NCBI RefSeq assembly: GCF_009707865.1
Contig: NZ_WMBA01000001.1
Span: 186,001 to 250,000, forward strand
Reading direction: 5' to 3'
DNA length: 64,000 nucleotides
From: Amycolatopsis pithecellobii
GTDB lineage: Bacteria; Actinomycetota; Actinomycetes; Mycobacteriales; Pseudonocardiaceae
Positions 51,668-60,266 of this stretch are shown one piece after another. Made by a program: the position numbers and the translations under genes. Numbering within the stretch: position 1 is the first letter of the stretch; each line of letters begins with the position of its first letter. The notes under the pieces were generated by a model. It was not told where the DNA came from. It made no database searches and saw nothing but the letters and a program-made list of their open reading frames with translations.

Positions 51668-52642
51668 GTGAAGGTGGAACTACGGCACCTGACCTACTTT
51701 CTCGCGCTGGCCGAGCACCGGCATTTCGGCCGGGCCGCCGCTGCCGTCGGGATCAAGCAGCCGCCGTTCTCCCAGCAGATCAAGCAACTCGAGCAGGAGC
51801 TGGGTGTCGAGCTGGTGGAGCGGCGGCCGGGTGGTTCGGAGCTGACCGAGGCCGGGCGCACCTTCGCCGAGCACGCCCGCGCGGTTCAGGCCGCTGTGGA
51901 GCGTGCTCGTGCGGAAACCCTTCGCGCGGCGCGCGGGGAGCTGGGCCGGATCGAGATCGCCGCCCTGGCTTCCTCATTCACCAAGATCCTGCCCCGCACA
52001 CTGCGTGTGCTGCGCACCCGCAGGCCGGATCTCGTCGTCCACCCGGTCGAGTATTCCCGCACGGCTGACGGTGTGCGGGCGGTGCTGGAGGGCACCGCGG
52101 ACATCGCGTTCGGGCGTCCTCCGCTGTCCAACGGCCGGGAGACCGGCCGGCTGCTGGCGCTGCCACTGGTGACCGAACGGGCGATGCTGGTGCTGCCCCG
52201 GGAACACCCGCTGGCCACCGAGCCGACGGTCCGCATCTCGGCGCTCGTGCATCAGCAGTTCGTCCTGACGCCACTGGAAGAACGCTTCCCGCGCTACCTG
52301 CACCTCGCCTGTGCCGCCGCCGGTTTCGAGCCGGCGATCGCGGGCACGGTACAAGGGATCCACACGGTGGTGGGAATGGTGGCAGCCGGCCTGGGCATCG
52401 CCGTCGCCCCGGAAAGCGCGGTCGTGCCGGGGCGGCTCGACGTCGTCTTCCGGCCGATCGCGCCGACCGTCCCGGCCCCGCCGTTGAGCTTGGTCTGGCG
52501 TGCGGACGACACCCGTGCCTCCACCGCGACCTTCTGGCAGCTCGTGCGGGAAGTGCTGGAAATCGAGGCCACACCGGTTTCCGAGCAGGAATTCGACCGC
52601 CGCTATCTCACCGCTCTCCGTGAACGGCAGGGAGCAGGCTGA
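51668..52642 (+). CDS. LysR-family transcriptional regulator
   Basis: 324 aa. The N-terminal winged helix-turn-helix is standard (ELRHLTYFLALAEHRHFGRA, then KQPPFSQQIKQLEQELGVEL), and the C-terminal periplasmic-binding-like co-inducer domain is complete, with GMVAAGLGIAVAPESA near residue 240. GTG 51668 and GTG 51674 are both possible starts. It is downstream of the MFS gene on the same strand, so it may regulate the transporter/hydrolase genes. Confidence 0.88.
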   Translation: MKVELRHLTYFLALAEHRHFGRAAAAVGIKQPPFSQQIKQLEQELGVELVERRPGGSELTEAGRTFAEHARAVQAAVERARAETLRAARGELGRIEIAALASSFTKILPRTLRVLRTRRPDLVVHPVEYSRTADGVRAVLEGTADIAFGRPPLSNGRETGRLLALPLVTERAMLVLPREHPLATEPTVRISALVHQQFVLTPLEERFPRYLHLACAAAGFEPAIAGTVQGIHTVVGMVAAGLGIAVAPESAVVPGRLDVVFRPIAPTVPAPPLSLVWRADDTRASTATFWQLVREVLEIEATPVSEQEFDRRYLTALRERQGAG

Positions 52643-52651
52643 GCGGCTCAG

Positions 52652-53524
52652 TCAGTTCTGGGTCGTGAGGGGGAACCGGGTGCCGGTGAGTTGTTCGGAC
52701 AGTGCCCACAGACGGGCGGCGAGTTCGGCGTCCTTGGCCTGGGCGGAGCGGTTGATGAGTTCGGGTGCGCCGCGCATGTGTGCGAGGTGGCTCGGTCCGG
52801 CGAAGCTGTCGCCGGGGAGGTCGGCGACGGCCGCGTAGAGGACGGGGAGGGCGCCTTGTTCGGGGCTTTGTGCCAGCAGCCGGACGAGAAGTTTGGCGAA
52901 GGGGCCGCTGTCGGTGTAGATCTCGGAGGCGACGAAGCCGGGATGGGCGGCCTGCTCCAGGACCTTCGAACCGGCGCGGTCCAGGCGGCGCTGGAGTTCG
53001 GCGGTGAACAGCAGGTTGGCCAGCTTCGAGCGGTTGTAGGCCCGTGACTGCTTGTACGGGTGGTGTTCGTCGTGGGGGTCGTCGAAGTCGATGCGGCCGG
53101 CACGTTCGGATTGCGAGGCCACGGTCACCACGCGGCCGGTGATGTGCTCCAGCAGCAGGTTGGTGAGGGCGAACGGGCCGAGGTGGTTGGTACCGAACTG
53201 CAGCTCGAACCCGTCGACGGTGCGTTGCAGTGCCGGTACCGAGATGCCGGCGTTGTTGATCAAGAGGTCGATGGGCCCCTGCCAGCGGGCGGCGAACGCG
53301 CGGACCGAGTTGAGGTCGGCGAGGTCGAGCACACTCACCTCGGTGTCACCAGGTGTGGTGCGCGCTGCTGCCTGGCCCTTGTCGTAATTGCGCACGGCGA
53401 ACACGACACGCGCGCCGGCGCCGGCCAGGGCGCGGGCTGTCGCCAGCCCGACCCCGCTGTTGGCTCCGGTCACGATCGCGGTCTTGCCCGACAGGTCCGG
53501 GATGTCGGCAGTGGTGAACGGCAT
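52652..53524 (-). CDS. short-chain dehydrogenase (retinol dehydrogenase/WW-domain oxidoreductase-like)
   Basis: 290 aa. TGANSGVGLATARALAGAGA is the cofactor loop, LLINNAG follows, and the catalytic YNRSK appears near residue 160 (SRAYNRSKLAN). Probably an NADP-dependent carbonyl reductase. ATG 53524 lies next to a perfect 22-bp inverted repeat shared with the divergent TetR gene, so it is probably repressed by that TetR. The 3' end is convergent with the LysR gene. Confidence 0.85.
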   Translation of the reverse strand: MPFTTADIPDLSGKTAIVTGANSGVGLATARALAGAGARVVFAVRNYDKGQAAARTTPGDTEVSVLDLADLNSVRAFAARWQGPIDLLINNAGISVPALQRTVDGFELQFGTNHLGPFALTNLLLEHITGRVVTVASQSERAGRIDFDDPHDEHHPYKQSRAYNRSKLANLLFTAELQRRLDRAGSKVLEQAAHPGFVASEIYTDSGPFAKLLVRLLAQSPEQGALPVLYAAVADLPGDSFAGPSHLAHMRGAPELINRSAQAKDAELAARLWALSEQLTGTRFPLTTQN

Positions 53525-53541
53525 TACGGGCTCCTTAGATC

Positions 53542-53594
53542 TGATTGCACTCGGTGGCATCACTCTACAAGGGTGATGCCACCGAGTGCAATCA
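53542..53594. promoter_or_regulatory. perfect 22-bp inverted repeat between SDR and TetR
   Basis: The left arm at 53542-53563 begins TGATTGCACTCGG, the right arm is at 53573-53594, and the spacer is 9 bp. All 22 positions pair. Each arm itself contains the TGCACTCGGTGGCA-like semi-palindrome, so each may hold one operator for the TetR whose gene starts 18 bp away. It covers both divergent promoters. Confidence 0.8.
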
Positions 53595-53611
53595 GGAGTA
53601 GGCTGCGGTTC

Positions 53612-54226
53612 ATGGCCAGATGGGAACCGGACGCGTACGGGCGGCTGCGCGATGCGGCGTTGGCGCTGTTCGCGGAACAGGGCTTCGAGAAGACGACGGT
53701 CGCGCAGATCACCGAGCGAGCCGGGCTGCACAGGCGGACCTTCTTCCACCACTTCGCCGACAAACGCGAGGTCGTCTTCACCGCTCAAGGAGACTCCGAA
53801 GAGCTCATCGCCACCGAGATCCGCGCGCAGCCGGACTCCCTCGACCCGCTCCACGCCGCCATAGCCGGGCTCAAAGTCGCGGCCGGCACGATCTACGAGC
53901 AATACCGCGAAGGCGCGATCAACCTCGGCCGCATCATCGCGGCGAGCCCTGAACTCCAGGAACGCGAACTGGCCAAACGAGGCGCCCTTGCCGGCGTCAT
54001 CGCGGACGCGCTCCGTGACCGTGGCACCGCCGATCCGGCCGCCACGGTCAGTGCCTGGACGGCGGTCGCGGTCTTCTTCGCGGCACGAAACCAGTGGAAC
54101 CAGGCCGGAAATCGTCAGCCGCTGGTCCAGCTCATCGAGACCACCCTCGAAGAATTCCTCAGCGCGACAACATATCCGTCAGCCGCCGCCGGGAGACGGC
54201 GGTTGACGGTGCCGGCCGGCGAGTAG
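53612..54226 (+). CDS. TetR-family transcriptional regulator
   Basis: 204 aa. The DNA-binding domain is RLRDAALALFAEQGFEKTTV, then LHRRTFFHHFADKREVVF, typical TetR. Start ATG 53612 lies 18 bp after the inverted repeat; upstream open frame is antisense to the SDR. It overlaps the convergent XRE gene by 48 nt at its 3' end. It likely represses the divergent SDR and itself. Confidence 0.85.
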   Translation: MARWEPDAYGRLRDAALALFAEQGFEKTTVAQITERAGLHRRTFFHHFADKREVVFTAQGDSEELIATEIRAQPDSLDPLHAAIAGLKVAAGTIYEQYREGAINLGRIIAASPELQERELAKRGALAGVIADALRDRGTADPAATVSAWTAVAVFFAARNQWNQAGNRQPLVQLIETTLEEFLSATTYPSAAAGRRRLTVPAGE

Positions 54227-55045
54227 CCGCAGACTGTCCTCTGTGGACGATCCGGGAGTGGCGAGCATGATCGTGATCAGCAGATCGGGATCGCCGGGCA
54301 TGGTGAGGACCTCGTACTGCAGCTCCAAGATGCCCGCCTCGGGATGCTGGATACGCTTGCTGCCGCTGCTCCGGTCGTAGACATCGTGGCGTGCCCACAG
54401 GCGCCGGAACTCCGGGCTGGCGATCGACAGCTCACCGACGAGCGAAGCGAGCTCCGGGTCCTGGGGGTGGCGTCCCGCGTCCAAGTGCAGCCACGCCACG
54501 ATCTCGGCCGCGACCGCGGACCAGTCGGGGTAGAACGCCACCGCATCGGGGTTCGTGAACACGTGGCGAGCCGAATTCCGGTCGTTTTTGGCCTGACCGC
54601 TGAACCCGAATACGACGTCGCCGGGCCGGTTCCAGGCCAGTACATCGGTGCGACGACCGAGGATGAACGCGGGCGCTTCGGTCGCCTCGAGCAGCCGCAG
54701 GAGTTGCTCGCGTACGGCTCCGTCAGCGCTGTCGCCGCGCTCGGTGGGCCGGGCGAGCATTTTCAGGTGCGCGGTTTCGCCGGCGCTGAGCCGCAGTGCA
54801 CGGGCGACCGCCTCCAGGACGACGTCCGATACGTGCGGGCTGCGCCCTTGCTCGAGCCGGACGTAGTAGTCGACGCTGACCCCGGCGAGCTCGGCCAGTT
54901 CCTCCCGTCGTAGACCGGCGACCCGCCGCCGGCCCGCCGTCGGCAACCCGATGCTTTCGGGCGCGATGCGGGCACGCCGTGCCTTCAAAAACGCCGTGAG
55001 CGCGGATCGTGCGTATTCGGGGCCGGAACGGGACGGATCACTCAT
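54179..55045 (-). CDS. XRE-family regulator with MmyB-like ligand domain
   Basis: 288 aa. The N-terminal HTH_31 domain (LRREELAELAGVSVDYYVRL, then EQGRSPHVSDVVLEAVARAL) is followed by the MmyB-like PAS-type domain (LGRRTDVLAWNRPGDVVFG, then HVFTNPDAVAFYPDW). Such actinobacterial regulators often sit next to the dehydrogenase they control. A CCGATC-GAT-GATCGG dyad is 36 bp upstream. The next gene in the same direction upstream is the MDR oxidoreductase at 55187-56122. Confidence 0.87.
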   Translation of the reverse strand: MSDPSRSGPEYARSALTAFLKARRARIAPESIGLPTAGRRRVAGLRREELAELAGVSVDYYVRLEQGRSPHVSDVVLEAVARALRLSAGETAHLKMLARPTERGDSADGAVREQLLRLLEATEAPAFILGRRTDVLAWNRPGDVVFGFSGQAKNDRNSARHVFTNPDAVAFYPDWSAVAAEIVAWLHLDAGRHPQDPELASLVGELSIASPEFRRLWARHDVYDRSSGSKRIQHPEAGILELQYEVLTMPGDPDLLITIMLATPGSSTEDSLRLLAGRHRQPPSPGGG

Positions 55046-55080
55046 GTCGCGGCCTCTGGAGCCTCATCGAACGACACTAA

Positions 55081-55095
55081 CCGATCGATGATCGG
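55081..55095. promoter_or_regulatory. palindromic site upstream of the XRE/MmyB gene
   Basis: CCGATC-GAT-GATCGG, a perfect 15-bp dyad with a 3-nt centre, 36 bp upstream of the XRE-family start. A likely autoregulatory operator. Confidence 0.5.
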
Positions 55096-55186
55096 CTCAA
55101 TCGCGTACTCGTCGATGGATCCGGTTCGATGCCGGACGCGTGGCCGCCGGGCAGTACCCATTGGGCCATCCCAGTAGGTCCGGAGT

Positions 55187-56122
55187 TCACGGGGTCAGGA
55201 CGAGCAGGCCGCGCCTAGCGCCGCCGGCGGCGTTGCGCTCGTGCGCACTGCGGGCGTCGTCCAGGGGAATGGTCTCGGCGACGGCCACCGACAGCGCGCC
55301 CGAGGCCGACAGCGCCGAAACCAGCCCGAGCTGGGCGCGATCGGTGCGGTAGGCCCAGTTGATGCTGGTGATGCCGCGGCGCTGCTGCGGGGCACTGTTG
55401 AGCAAGGACACGTAACTCCCGCCGTGCGCCACCGCATCCATGGCCGCGACCCCCATCGTGGCGGCGTCCAGTACGCCGTCGACACCGCCCGGAACCAGGG
55501 CACGCACCGCCGGGCCGAGGGACTCTTCACGGGACACGAACTCGACCGCACCGAGCTCGCGTAGTGCGTTCTCGTCGCTTTCCCTTGCCTGGGCGAGGAC
55601 CCGGCGGCCCCGCAGCGTGGCGAGTTGGACAGCCAGCCGGCCGACCGCGCCGGCCGCACCCGTGATCAGGACCCAGCCGGTGGGCGGAACGGCGAGGGCG
55701 TCGAGTGCCTGCCAGGCGGTGACCCCGTTCAGCGGCAGACCGGCCGCTTCGCTCCATGGCACGTCTTTCGGCGCGGGAGCCACCGCCCACTCTTCGAGGA
55801 CGACGTACTCGGCCTGGCAGGCGGTGCGCTGATCGAGGCGTTCCTGCAGGCCGATGACGGGCTGGCCGACGGCCACGGTCGACACGTCGGCTCCGACGGC
55901 TTCCACGATGCCGGCGACGTCGATACCGACCCCGTACTGATCAGCTTCGGCCGCGGCACCGAACTGCACGTACATGCCGCTGGTGGACTGGAAATCGGCC
56001 GGGTGCAGCGGTGCCGCGACCACCCGGACGAGGACCTCGTGCGGGTCAGGAACAGGCGTCGGCGTCTCGATGACTTCGATCTTGCCCGGCCCGCCGAGAC
56101 TTCTGACCACGACTGCACGCAT
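55187..56122 (-). CDS. NADP-dependent MDR oxidoreductase
   Basis: 311 aa, zinc-free medium-chain reductase. MRAVVVRSLGGPGKIEVIE at the start, GVTAWQALDAL mid-protein, and the NADPH loop TGAAGAVGRLAVQLATLRG near residue 150. ATG 56122 is preferred to an upstream in-frame start because it matches the usual family N-terminus. A quinone or enone reductase role is likely. It is 117 bp downstream of the muconolactone isomerase-like gene on the same strand. Confidence 0.84.
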   Translation of the reverse strand: MRAVVVRSLGGPGKIEVIETPTPVPDPHEVLVRVVAAPLHPADFQSTSGMYVQFGAAAEADQYGVGIDVAGIVEAVGADVSTVAVGQPVIGLQERLDQRTACQAEYVVLEEWAVAPAPKDVPWSEAAGLPLNGVTAWQALDALAVPPTGWVLITGAAGAVGRLAVQLATLRGRRVLAQARESDENALRELGAVEFVSREESLGPAVRALVPGGVDGVLDAATMGVAAMDAVAHGGSYVSLLNSAPQQRRGITSINWAYRTDRAQLGLVSALSASGALSVAVAETIPLDDARSAHERNAAGGARRGLLVLTP

Positions 56123-56239
56123 GAACGACAACCTTCCCAAGATCCGTTACCCGGTGACCTCCTCACGGTCGGGTATGCGCGGGACGGCAGGAAGGGCGGC
56201 CTGAACCAGGGGTCTGCCGGAACCACCTTGGGCGCGCCA

Positions 56240-56536
56240 TCACTGGCCGGTCGCGAGTGGATCGGAGGGATGCGGTCCAGTCGGGTGGACGGTGATCCGC
56301 ATGAAGGGCCGCAGCGGCAGAGTCGACAGAAGGGCCTCCAGCTCCGTCTCGTTCTCCGCGCGCCACAGGCCCCAGTTCGCCCATTCGCCGGGGACACGCC
56401 ATAACCGCACGAGGTGGCCGGTGGCAGCGAGGTGCTGCGCCGTGTCGCGCTCCCGCCGTCGGAGTTCGTCCAGCTCCGACGGCGGCAGGGACGCAGGGAC
56501 CTGGATATGGATGTTGACGAGATACTCGTGCGGCAT
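56240..56536 (-). CDS. muconolactone delta-isomerase-like protein (paralogue)
   Basis: 98 aa. EYLVNIHIQVPASLPPSE, TGHLVRLWRVPGEWANWGLW and LPLRPFMRITVHPTGPHP give the full MIase family pattern, clearly related to the protein at 22421-22711. It starts 13 nt after the fused E1 stop. With no catechol dioxygenase or cycloisomerase nearby, its job is probably not the beta-ketoadipate pathway. Confidence 0.84.
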   Translation of the reverse strand: MPHEYLVNIHIQVPASLPPSELDELRRRERDTAQHLAATGHLVRLWRVPGEWANWGLWRAENETELEALLSTLPLRPFMRITVHPTGPHPSDPLATGQ

Positions 56537-56549
56537 GGCCTTCCCGCTC

Positions 56550-58520
56550 CTAGCCTTTCGCGAGGCGGCGTGCGGCATCGGTGATCGTGGACGCGGTGGG
56601 CACCAGTGCTTGCTGCAGGGCGCCGGCGGCGGGCAGCCGCGTGTCACGGGCCCCGAGCCGTTCGATGGGGGCGGTGAGCTGATCGAAACGTGCGCTCTGG
56701 ATGCGGCTGGCGATTTCGGCGCCGAACCCGCCGGTGAGGTTGGCCTCGTGGACGATGAGGACCCGCCCGTTCCCGGCGTCGACGGCGTCGAAGATCGCCT
56801 CGTCGTCGAGCGGGTTCAGCCAGCGCAGGTCGAGGACGGTCGCCTCGATTCCCTCTTCGCTGAGCTGCCCGGCCGCGTCCAGCACACGGTGGAGCACCGC
56901 ACCCCAGGTGATGATCGTGAGGTCACCGCCCTCCCGGCGGCGAACCGCACCGCCGAGAGACTCGGTGGGGGAGTCGGCGTAGACCTCGCCCTTGAGCTGG
57001 TAGAGCTCGCGGGCTTCGATCAGCACGACCGGGTCGTTTGAGGCGACGGCGGCGCGTGTCATCGCGTAAGCGTCTCCCGGAGTCGCGGGCAGTCCGACGC
57101 GCAAGCCGGGGATGTGCGCGAGCAGCGCCTCCAGCGACTGGTCATGCTGAGCACACGAACCCGGAGTCGCGCCCTGCTGGGTGCGCACGACCAGTGGTGC
57201 CGACAGCCGGGACTGCGTCAGATAGCGCACGTTGGCGGCCTGGTTCACGAGCTGGTCGAGTGCGACGAGCATGAAGTCCGCCCACATGATCTCCACGACC
57301 GGGCGCATGCCCTCCATCGACGCCCCGACCGCGGAGCCGAGAATCGCGCTTTCGGAGATCGGGGTGTCGAAGACCCGCGCCGCCCCATGCTTTTTCTGCA
57401 GGCTGCGCGTGACGCCGAAAATACCTCCCGCGAAGCCGACGTCCTCGCCGTAGACGAGGACCTCGGGACGTTCCCCGAGTTCACGATCCAGCGCGAGGTT
57501 CACAGCACGCTGATAGGTCAGCTCCGTGCTCTCTCCGGCAGGCGAAGCTGGGCGACGAAGTTCGGCCGGTTCATAGAGGTGGGCGGCGGCGTCCGCGGTG
57601 CCGGGTTCGGGCATCTCGCGTACCTCCCGCACCACGGAGGCGATCAGCTCGGCGACTTCCGCATCGACGGCGTCAAGCTCGTCACCGGTGACACCGGCCG
57701 ATTGGAGGCGCTCTCGCAGACGCACCAACGGCTCACTGGTGCGGGCGAGCTCGACGTCGTCCTTCGGGCGATAGTGCTCGATATCCCGGTTGTAGTGGCC
57801 GCGCAGCCGCGTCGTCCGGCAGACGAGCACGGAAGGTCCCTCGCCGGATCGCGCAGCCGCGATCGCGGCCCGTGCGGCTTCCGCGACGGCCGCGGGATCA
57901 TTGCCGTCCACCACGCTGCCGGCGATTCCATAAGCGGCTCCGCGGTCGGCCAGTTCTTTCCGGAGCAGGCTCGAGGTGCGGGTCATCTCGGACCAGCCGT
58001 TGTCCTCCACGACGAAGACCACGGGCAGCTGGTACGCCGCGGCGAAGATCATGCCCTCGTGGACCGATCCCTGGTTTATCGCCCCGTCGCCGATCGACAC
58101 GACCGCGACGCGGGAGGTGCCCTGATGCGTCGCCGCGAGCGCGACGCCGGCACCGATTGGAACTCCTGCGCCGACGATCGAGTTCTCGCCGAAAAAGCCG
58201 TGCTCGGGGGAGCTGAGGTAGGCGGAACCACCGCGACCCCCGTTGACGCCGCCGGCCCGCTGGGCGATTTCCGCGAACAGCGGAACCAGGGGGATGCCCG
58301 CCGCGATCGCCCAGCCATGCCCCCGATATGTGGGCAGGACACGGTCGCCCGCATCCAGTGCGGCGCGAACGCCCACGGCGACCGCCTCCTGTCCGGTGCT
58401 GGTGTGCACCGAGCCGGGGTAGAAGCCTTCCGCGCTCAACGCGAGGGCGGCTTCCTCGAACTGCCGGATGATCTGCATGTCCTTGTACATCGCACGCAGT
58501 GTGGGGATATCGGTGTACAT
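56550..58520 (-). CDS. 2-oxoacid/acetoin-type dehydrogenase E1, fused alpha and beta subunits
   Basis: 656 aa. Residues 1-320 are the E1 alpha part with the ThDP motif GDGAINQGSVHEG through EDN at about 144-173. Residues 330-656 are the beta part (VYGEDVGFAGGIFGVT, FDTPISESAILGSAVGAS, VLDLRWLNPLDDEAI). It decarboxylates a branched 2-oxoacid, acetoin or pyruvate. No E2 or E3 gene is adjacent, so it borrows partners or works as a stand-alone decarboxylase or C-C-forming enzyme. Flanked by VOC and MIase-like genes on the same strand. Confidence 0.88.
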   Translation of the reverse strand: MYTDIPTLRAMYKDMQIIRQFEEAALALSAEGFYPGSVHTSTGQEAVAVGVRAALDAGDRVLPTYRGHGWAIAAGIPLVPLFAEIAQRAGGVNGGRGGSAYLSSPEHGFFGENSIVGAGVPIGAGVALAATHQGTSRVAVVSIGDGAINQGSVHEGMIFAAAYQLPVVFVVEDNGWSEMTRTSSLLRKELADRGAAYGIAGSVVDGNDPAAVAEAARAAIAAARSGEGPSVLVCRTTRLRGHYNRDIEHYRPKDDVELARTSEPLVRLRERLQSAGVTGDELDAVDAEVAELIASVVREVREMPEPGTADAAAHLYEPAELRRPASPAGESTELTYQRAVNLALDRELGERPEVLVYGEDVGFAGGIFGVTRSLQKKHGAARVFDTPISESAILGSAVGASMEGMRPVVEIMWADFMLVALDQLVNQAANVRYLTQSRLSAPLVVRTQQGATPGSCAQHDQSLEALLAHIPGLRVGLPATPGDAYAMTRAAVASNDPVVLIEARELYQLKGEVYADSPTESLGGAVRRREGGDLTIITWGAVLHRVLDAAGQLSEEGIEATVLDLRWLNPLDDEAIFDAVDAGNGRVLIVHEANLTGGFGAEIASRIQSARFDQLTAPIERLGARDTRLPAAGALQQALVPTASTITDAARRLAKG

Positions 58521-58541
58521 ATCGTCCTTCTCGGTTCGGGA

Positions 58542-59009
58542 TCAGGCGGCCGGAGCGGGGCGCTGAAGAAGTTCAAGGGTGATGCCGTCGGGGCCCTTCA
58601 GATAGCAGGCGCGACCTCCGGCATTGATGCCTTCCGTGATCGCGACCGGCTCCGAGAGGGGGATGGCGCCGCGCTCGGTGACCCTGGCGAAGACGGGATC
58701 GATGTCGGGCACCAGGAACGCGAGATGCATCGCGCCCGGCTGCGGGTTTCTGAGTGAGAGCTCCTCGAGTTCGGGCGCGTCGTAACAAATGAGCTCGATG
58801 ATGTGACCGCTCAGCGGCCGCGGCCCGTCCGTGAAACGCAGCTGTGCGATGCGAAAGCGCGCCTCGGGTTCGCCGACGAGACGCCGGGAGTACGGGTTGT
58901 CCTGCACCTGGATGTGCACGACCTCCATCCCGAAGCCGTAGGTGAAGAAGTCGATCGCGCGCTCAAGATCGCGCACGGTCATCCCGACGTGGAACACGGA
59001 GACAGCCAT
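58542..59009 (-). CDS. VOC-superfamily (glyoxalase/dioxygenase-like) protein
   Basis: 155 aa. Paired beta-alpha-beta-beta-beta modules: FHVGMTVRDLERAIDFFTYG and MHLAFLVPDIDPVFARVTER, with the C-terminal YLKGPDGITLELLQ metal-side glutamate. It binds a divalent metal and may be an isomerase, lyase or dioxygenase. First gene of the VOC-E1-MIase operon; another VOC protein is encoded at 62960-63550 in the opposite operon. Confidence 0.8.
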   Translation of the reverse strand: MAVSVFHVGMTVRDLERAIDFFTYGFGMEVVHIQVQDNPYSRRLVGEPEARFRIAQLRFTDGPRPLSGHIIELICYDAPELEELSLRNPQPGAMHLAFLVPDIDPVFARVTERGAIPLSEPVAITEGINAGGRACYLKGPDGITLELLQRPAPAA

Positions 59010-59056
59010 GTCTCTCCTCTCGCGTGGCCTCCCTGGTTGCGGAAGACATGGGTCAT

Positions 59057-59102
59057 AATATACAAAAAACGAGAGATGACGACTGACGCCACATTAGTAT
59101 AC
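59057..59102. promoter_or_regulatory. AT-rich divergent promoter region with GTATAC
   Basis: The 150-bp gap between the divergent VOC (start 59009) and permease (start 59160) genes contains AATATAC near 59058 and the palindrome GTATAC at 59097-59102 in a local AT-rich patch. This suits a divergent promoter. No regulator gene adjoins it. Confidence 0.42.
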
Positions 59103-59159
59103 GATCCACGGCGAGCTGTACCGCTCGTAACGACGGAGATACGAGATACGAGGCCAGAG

Positions 59160-60206
59160 ATGGACCAGACTCGAGGCAGCACCGCGGAACTGAGTGAAGC
59201 TCCTCAGACCACGCCCACGCAGACGACCGCCCTCGGAGGCCGCAACCGGACGCTCTTGGGCCGGATCTTCTCGGTCGACGAGCTCGGCCCGCTGCTGGCA
59301 CTGGTGGTGCTCGTGGTCGTGATCGGCAGCTTCCACTCCCGATTCCTCGACGGGGACGTCGTCGTCAACACCATCCGCTCGGCCTGCTTCGTCGGCATCG
59401 TCGCCTACGCGATGGTGTATCTGCTGGCGATGACCGAGATCGACCTGTCGGTCGGTGGTACCTATGCGATCGCGATCATCCTTGCGGCGGAGTGGATGTC
59501 GGCCATCGGACCGTGGCTGGCGGCGTTGCTGGCGATTGTCGTCGCGGTGGCATTGGGAGCGCTCAACGGCGTTCTCGCCAACGTCTTCCGGATCCCCGTC
59601 ATCCTCATCACCCTGGGGACGTTCTCGGCGTATCGGGGGCTCGTCCAGGTGATCACCGGCGGGCGGCCGGCGTCCGGACTCCCGCTCGACTCGAGCTTCT
59701 TCTCCGTGCTGGGCGAGAACTGGCTGGGCGTGCCGGTCGCCGCATGGGCCGCGCTGACCCTCGGCGTGATTCTCACCTTCGTCTTCAAGAAAACGCGTTT
59801 CGGCGCCATGGTCCGGGCGACCGGATCCAACCATCAGGCGGCGGAGTTCTCCGGTATCCCGGTTCGCCGGATCCGGCTGTACGGGCTGATGCTGACGGGC
59901 GGTCTTGCCGGCGTGGCGGGCATCCTGAGCCTCGCGTACTACCAGGGTGCCGACCCCGCGGTCGGGGTCGGCTTCGAAATGCAGGTCATCGCGGCGGCGA
60001 TCATCGGCGGGACAGCCATCAGCGGTGGCACCGGCACCGTTCCCGGTGCACTGATCGGTGCCTTGATCGTCGCCGTGATCAACAGCGGATTGGTCTTCTT
60101 CTCGGTCGACCCCAACTGGACGTTGTTCGTGACAGGCGCAGTGGTCGTCGTCGCCGTCTGCTCCGACGCCGTCCTGCGCCGCCGCCGGGAGCGGCGCGCC
60201 AAGTGA
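59160..60206 (+). CDS. sugar-type ABC transporter permease (RbsC-like)
   Basis: 348 aa with about 9 hydrophobic segments. The signature GTAISGGTGTVPGALIGAL near residue 290 is the EAA-like loop of RbsC/CUT2 permeases, with YLLAMTEIDLSVGGTYAIA near residue 90. ATG 59160 is chosen; in-frame ATG 59076 is possible. It works with the substrate-binding protein and fused ATPase that follow. Only one permease gene is visible, so it should homodimerise. Confidence 0.85.
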   Translation: MDQTRGSTAELSEAPQTTPTQTTALGGRNRTLLGRIFSVDELGPLLALVVLVVVIGSFHSRFLDGDVVVNTIRSACFVGIVAYAMVYLLAMTEIDLSVGGTYAIAIILAAEWMSAIGPWLAALLAIVVAVALGALNGVLANVFRIPVILITLGTFSAYRGLVQVITGGRPASGLPLDSSFFSVLGENWLGVPVAAWAALTLGVILTFVFKKTRFGAMVRATGSNHQAAEFSGIPVRRIRLYGLMLTGGLAGVAGILSLAYYQGADPAVGVGFEMQVIAAAIIGGTAISGGTGTVPGALIGALIVAVINSGLVFFSVDPNWTLFVTGAVVVVAVCSDAVLRRRRERRAK

Positions 60207-60266
60207 CCGTGAACCCCGCTTGAGACTTCCGACATTCCAGTAAATACAGGAGAGGAATCCACTCCC

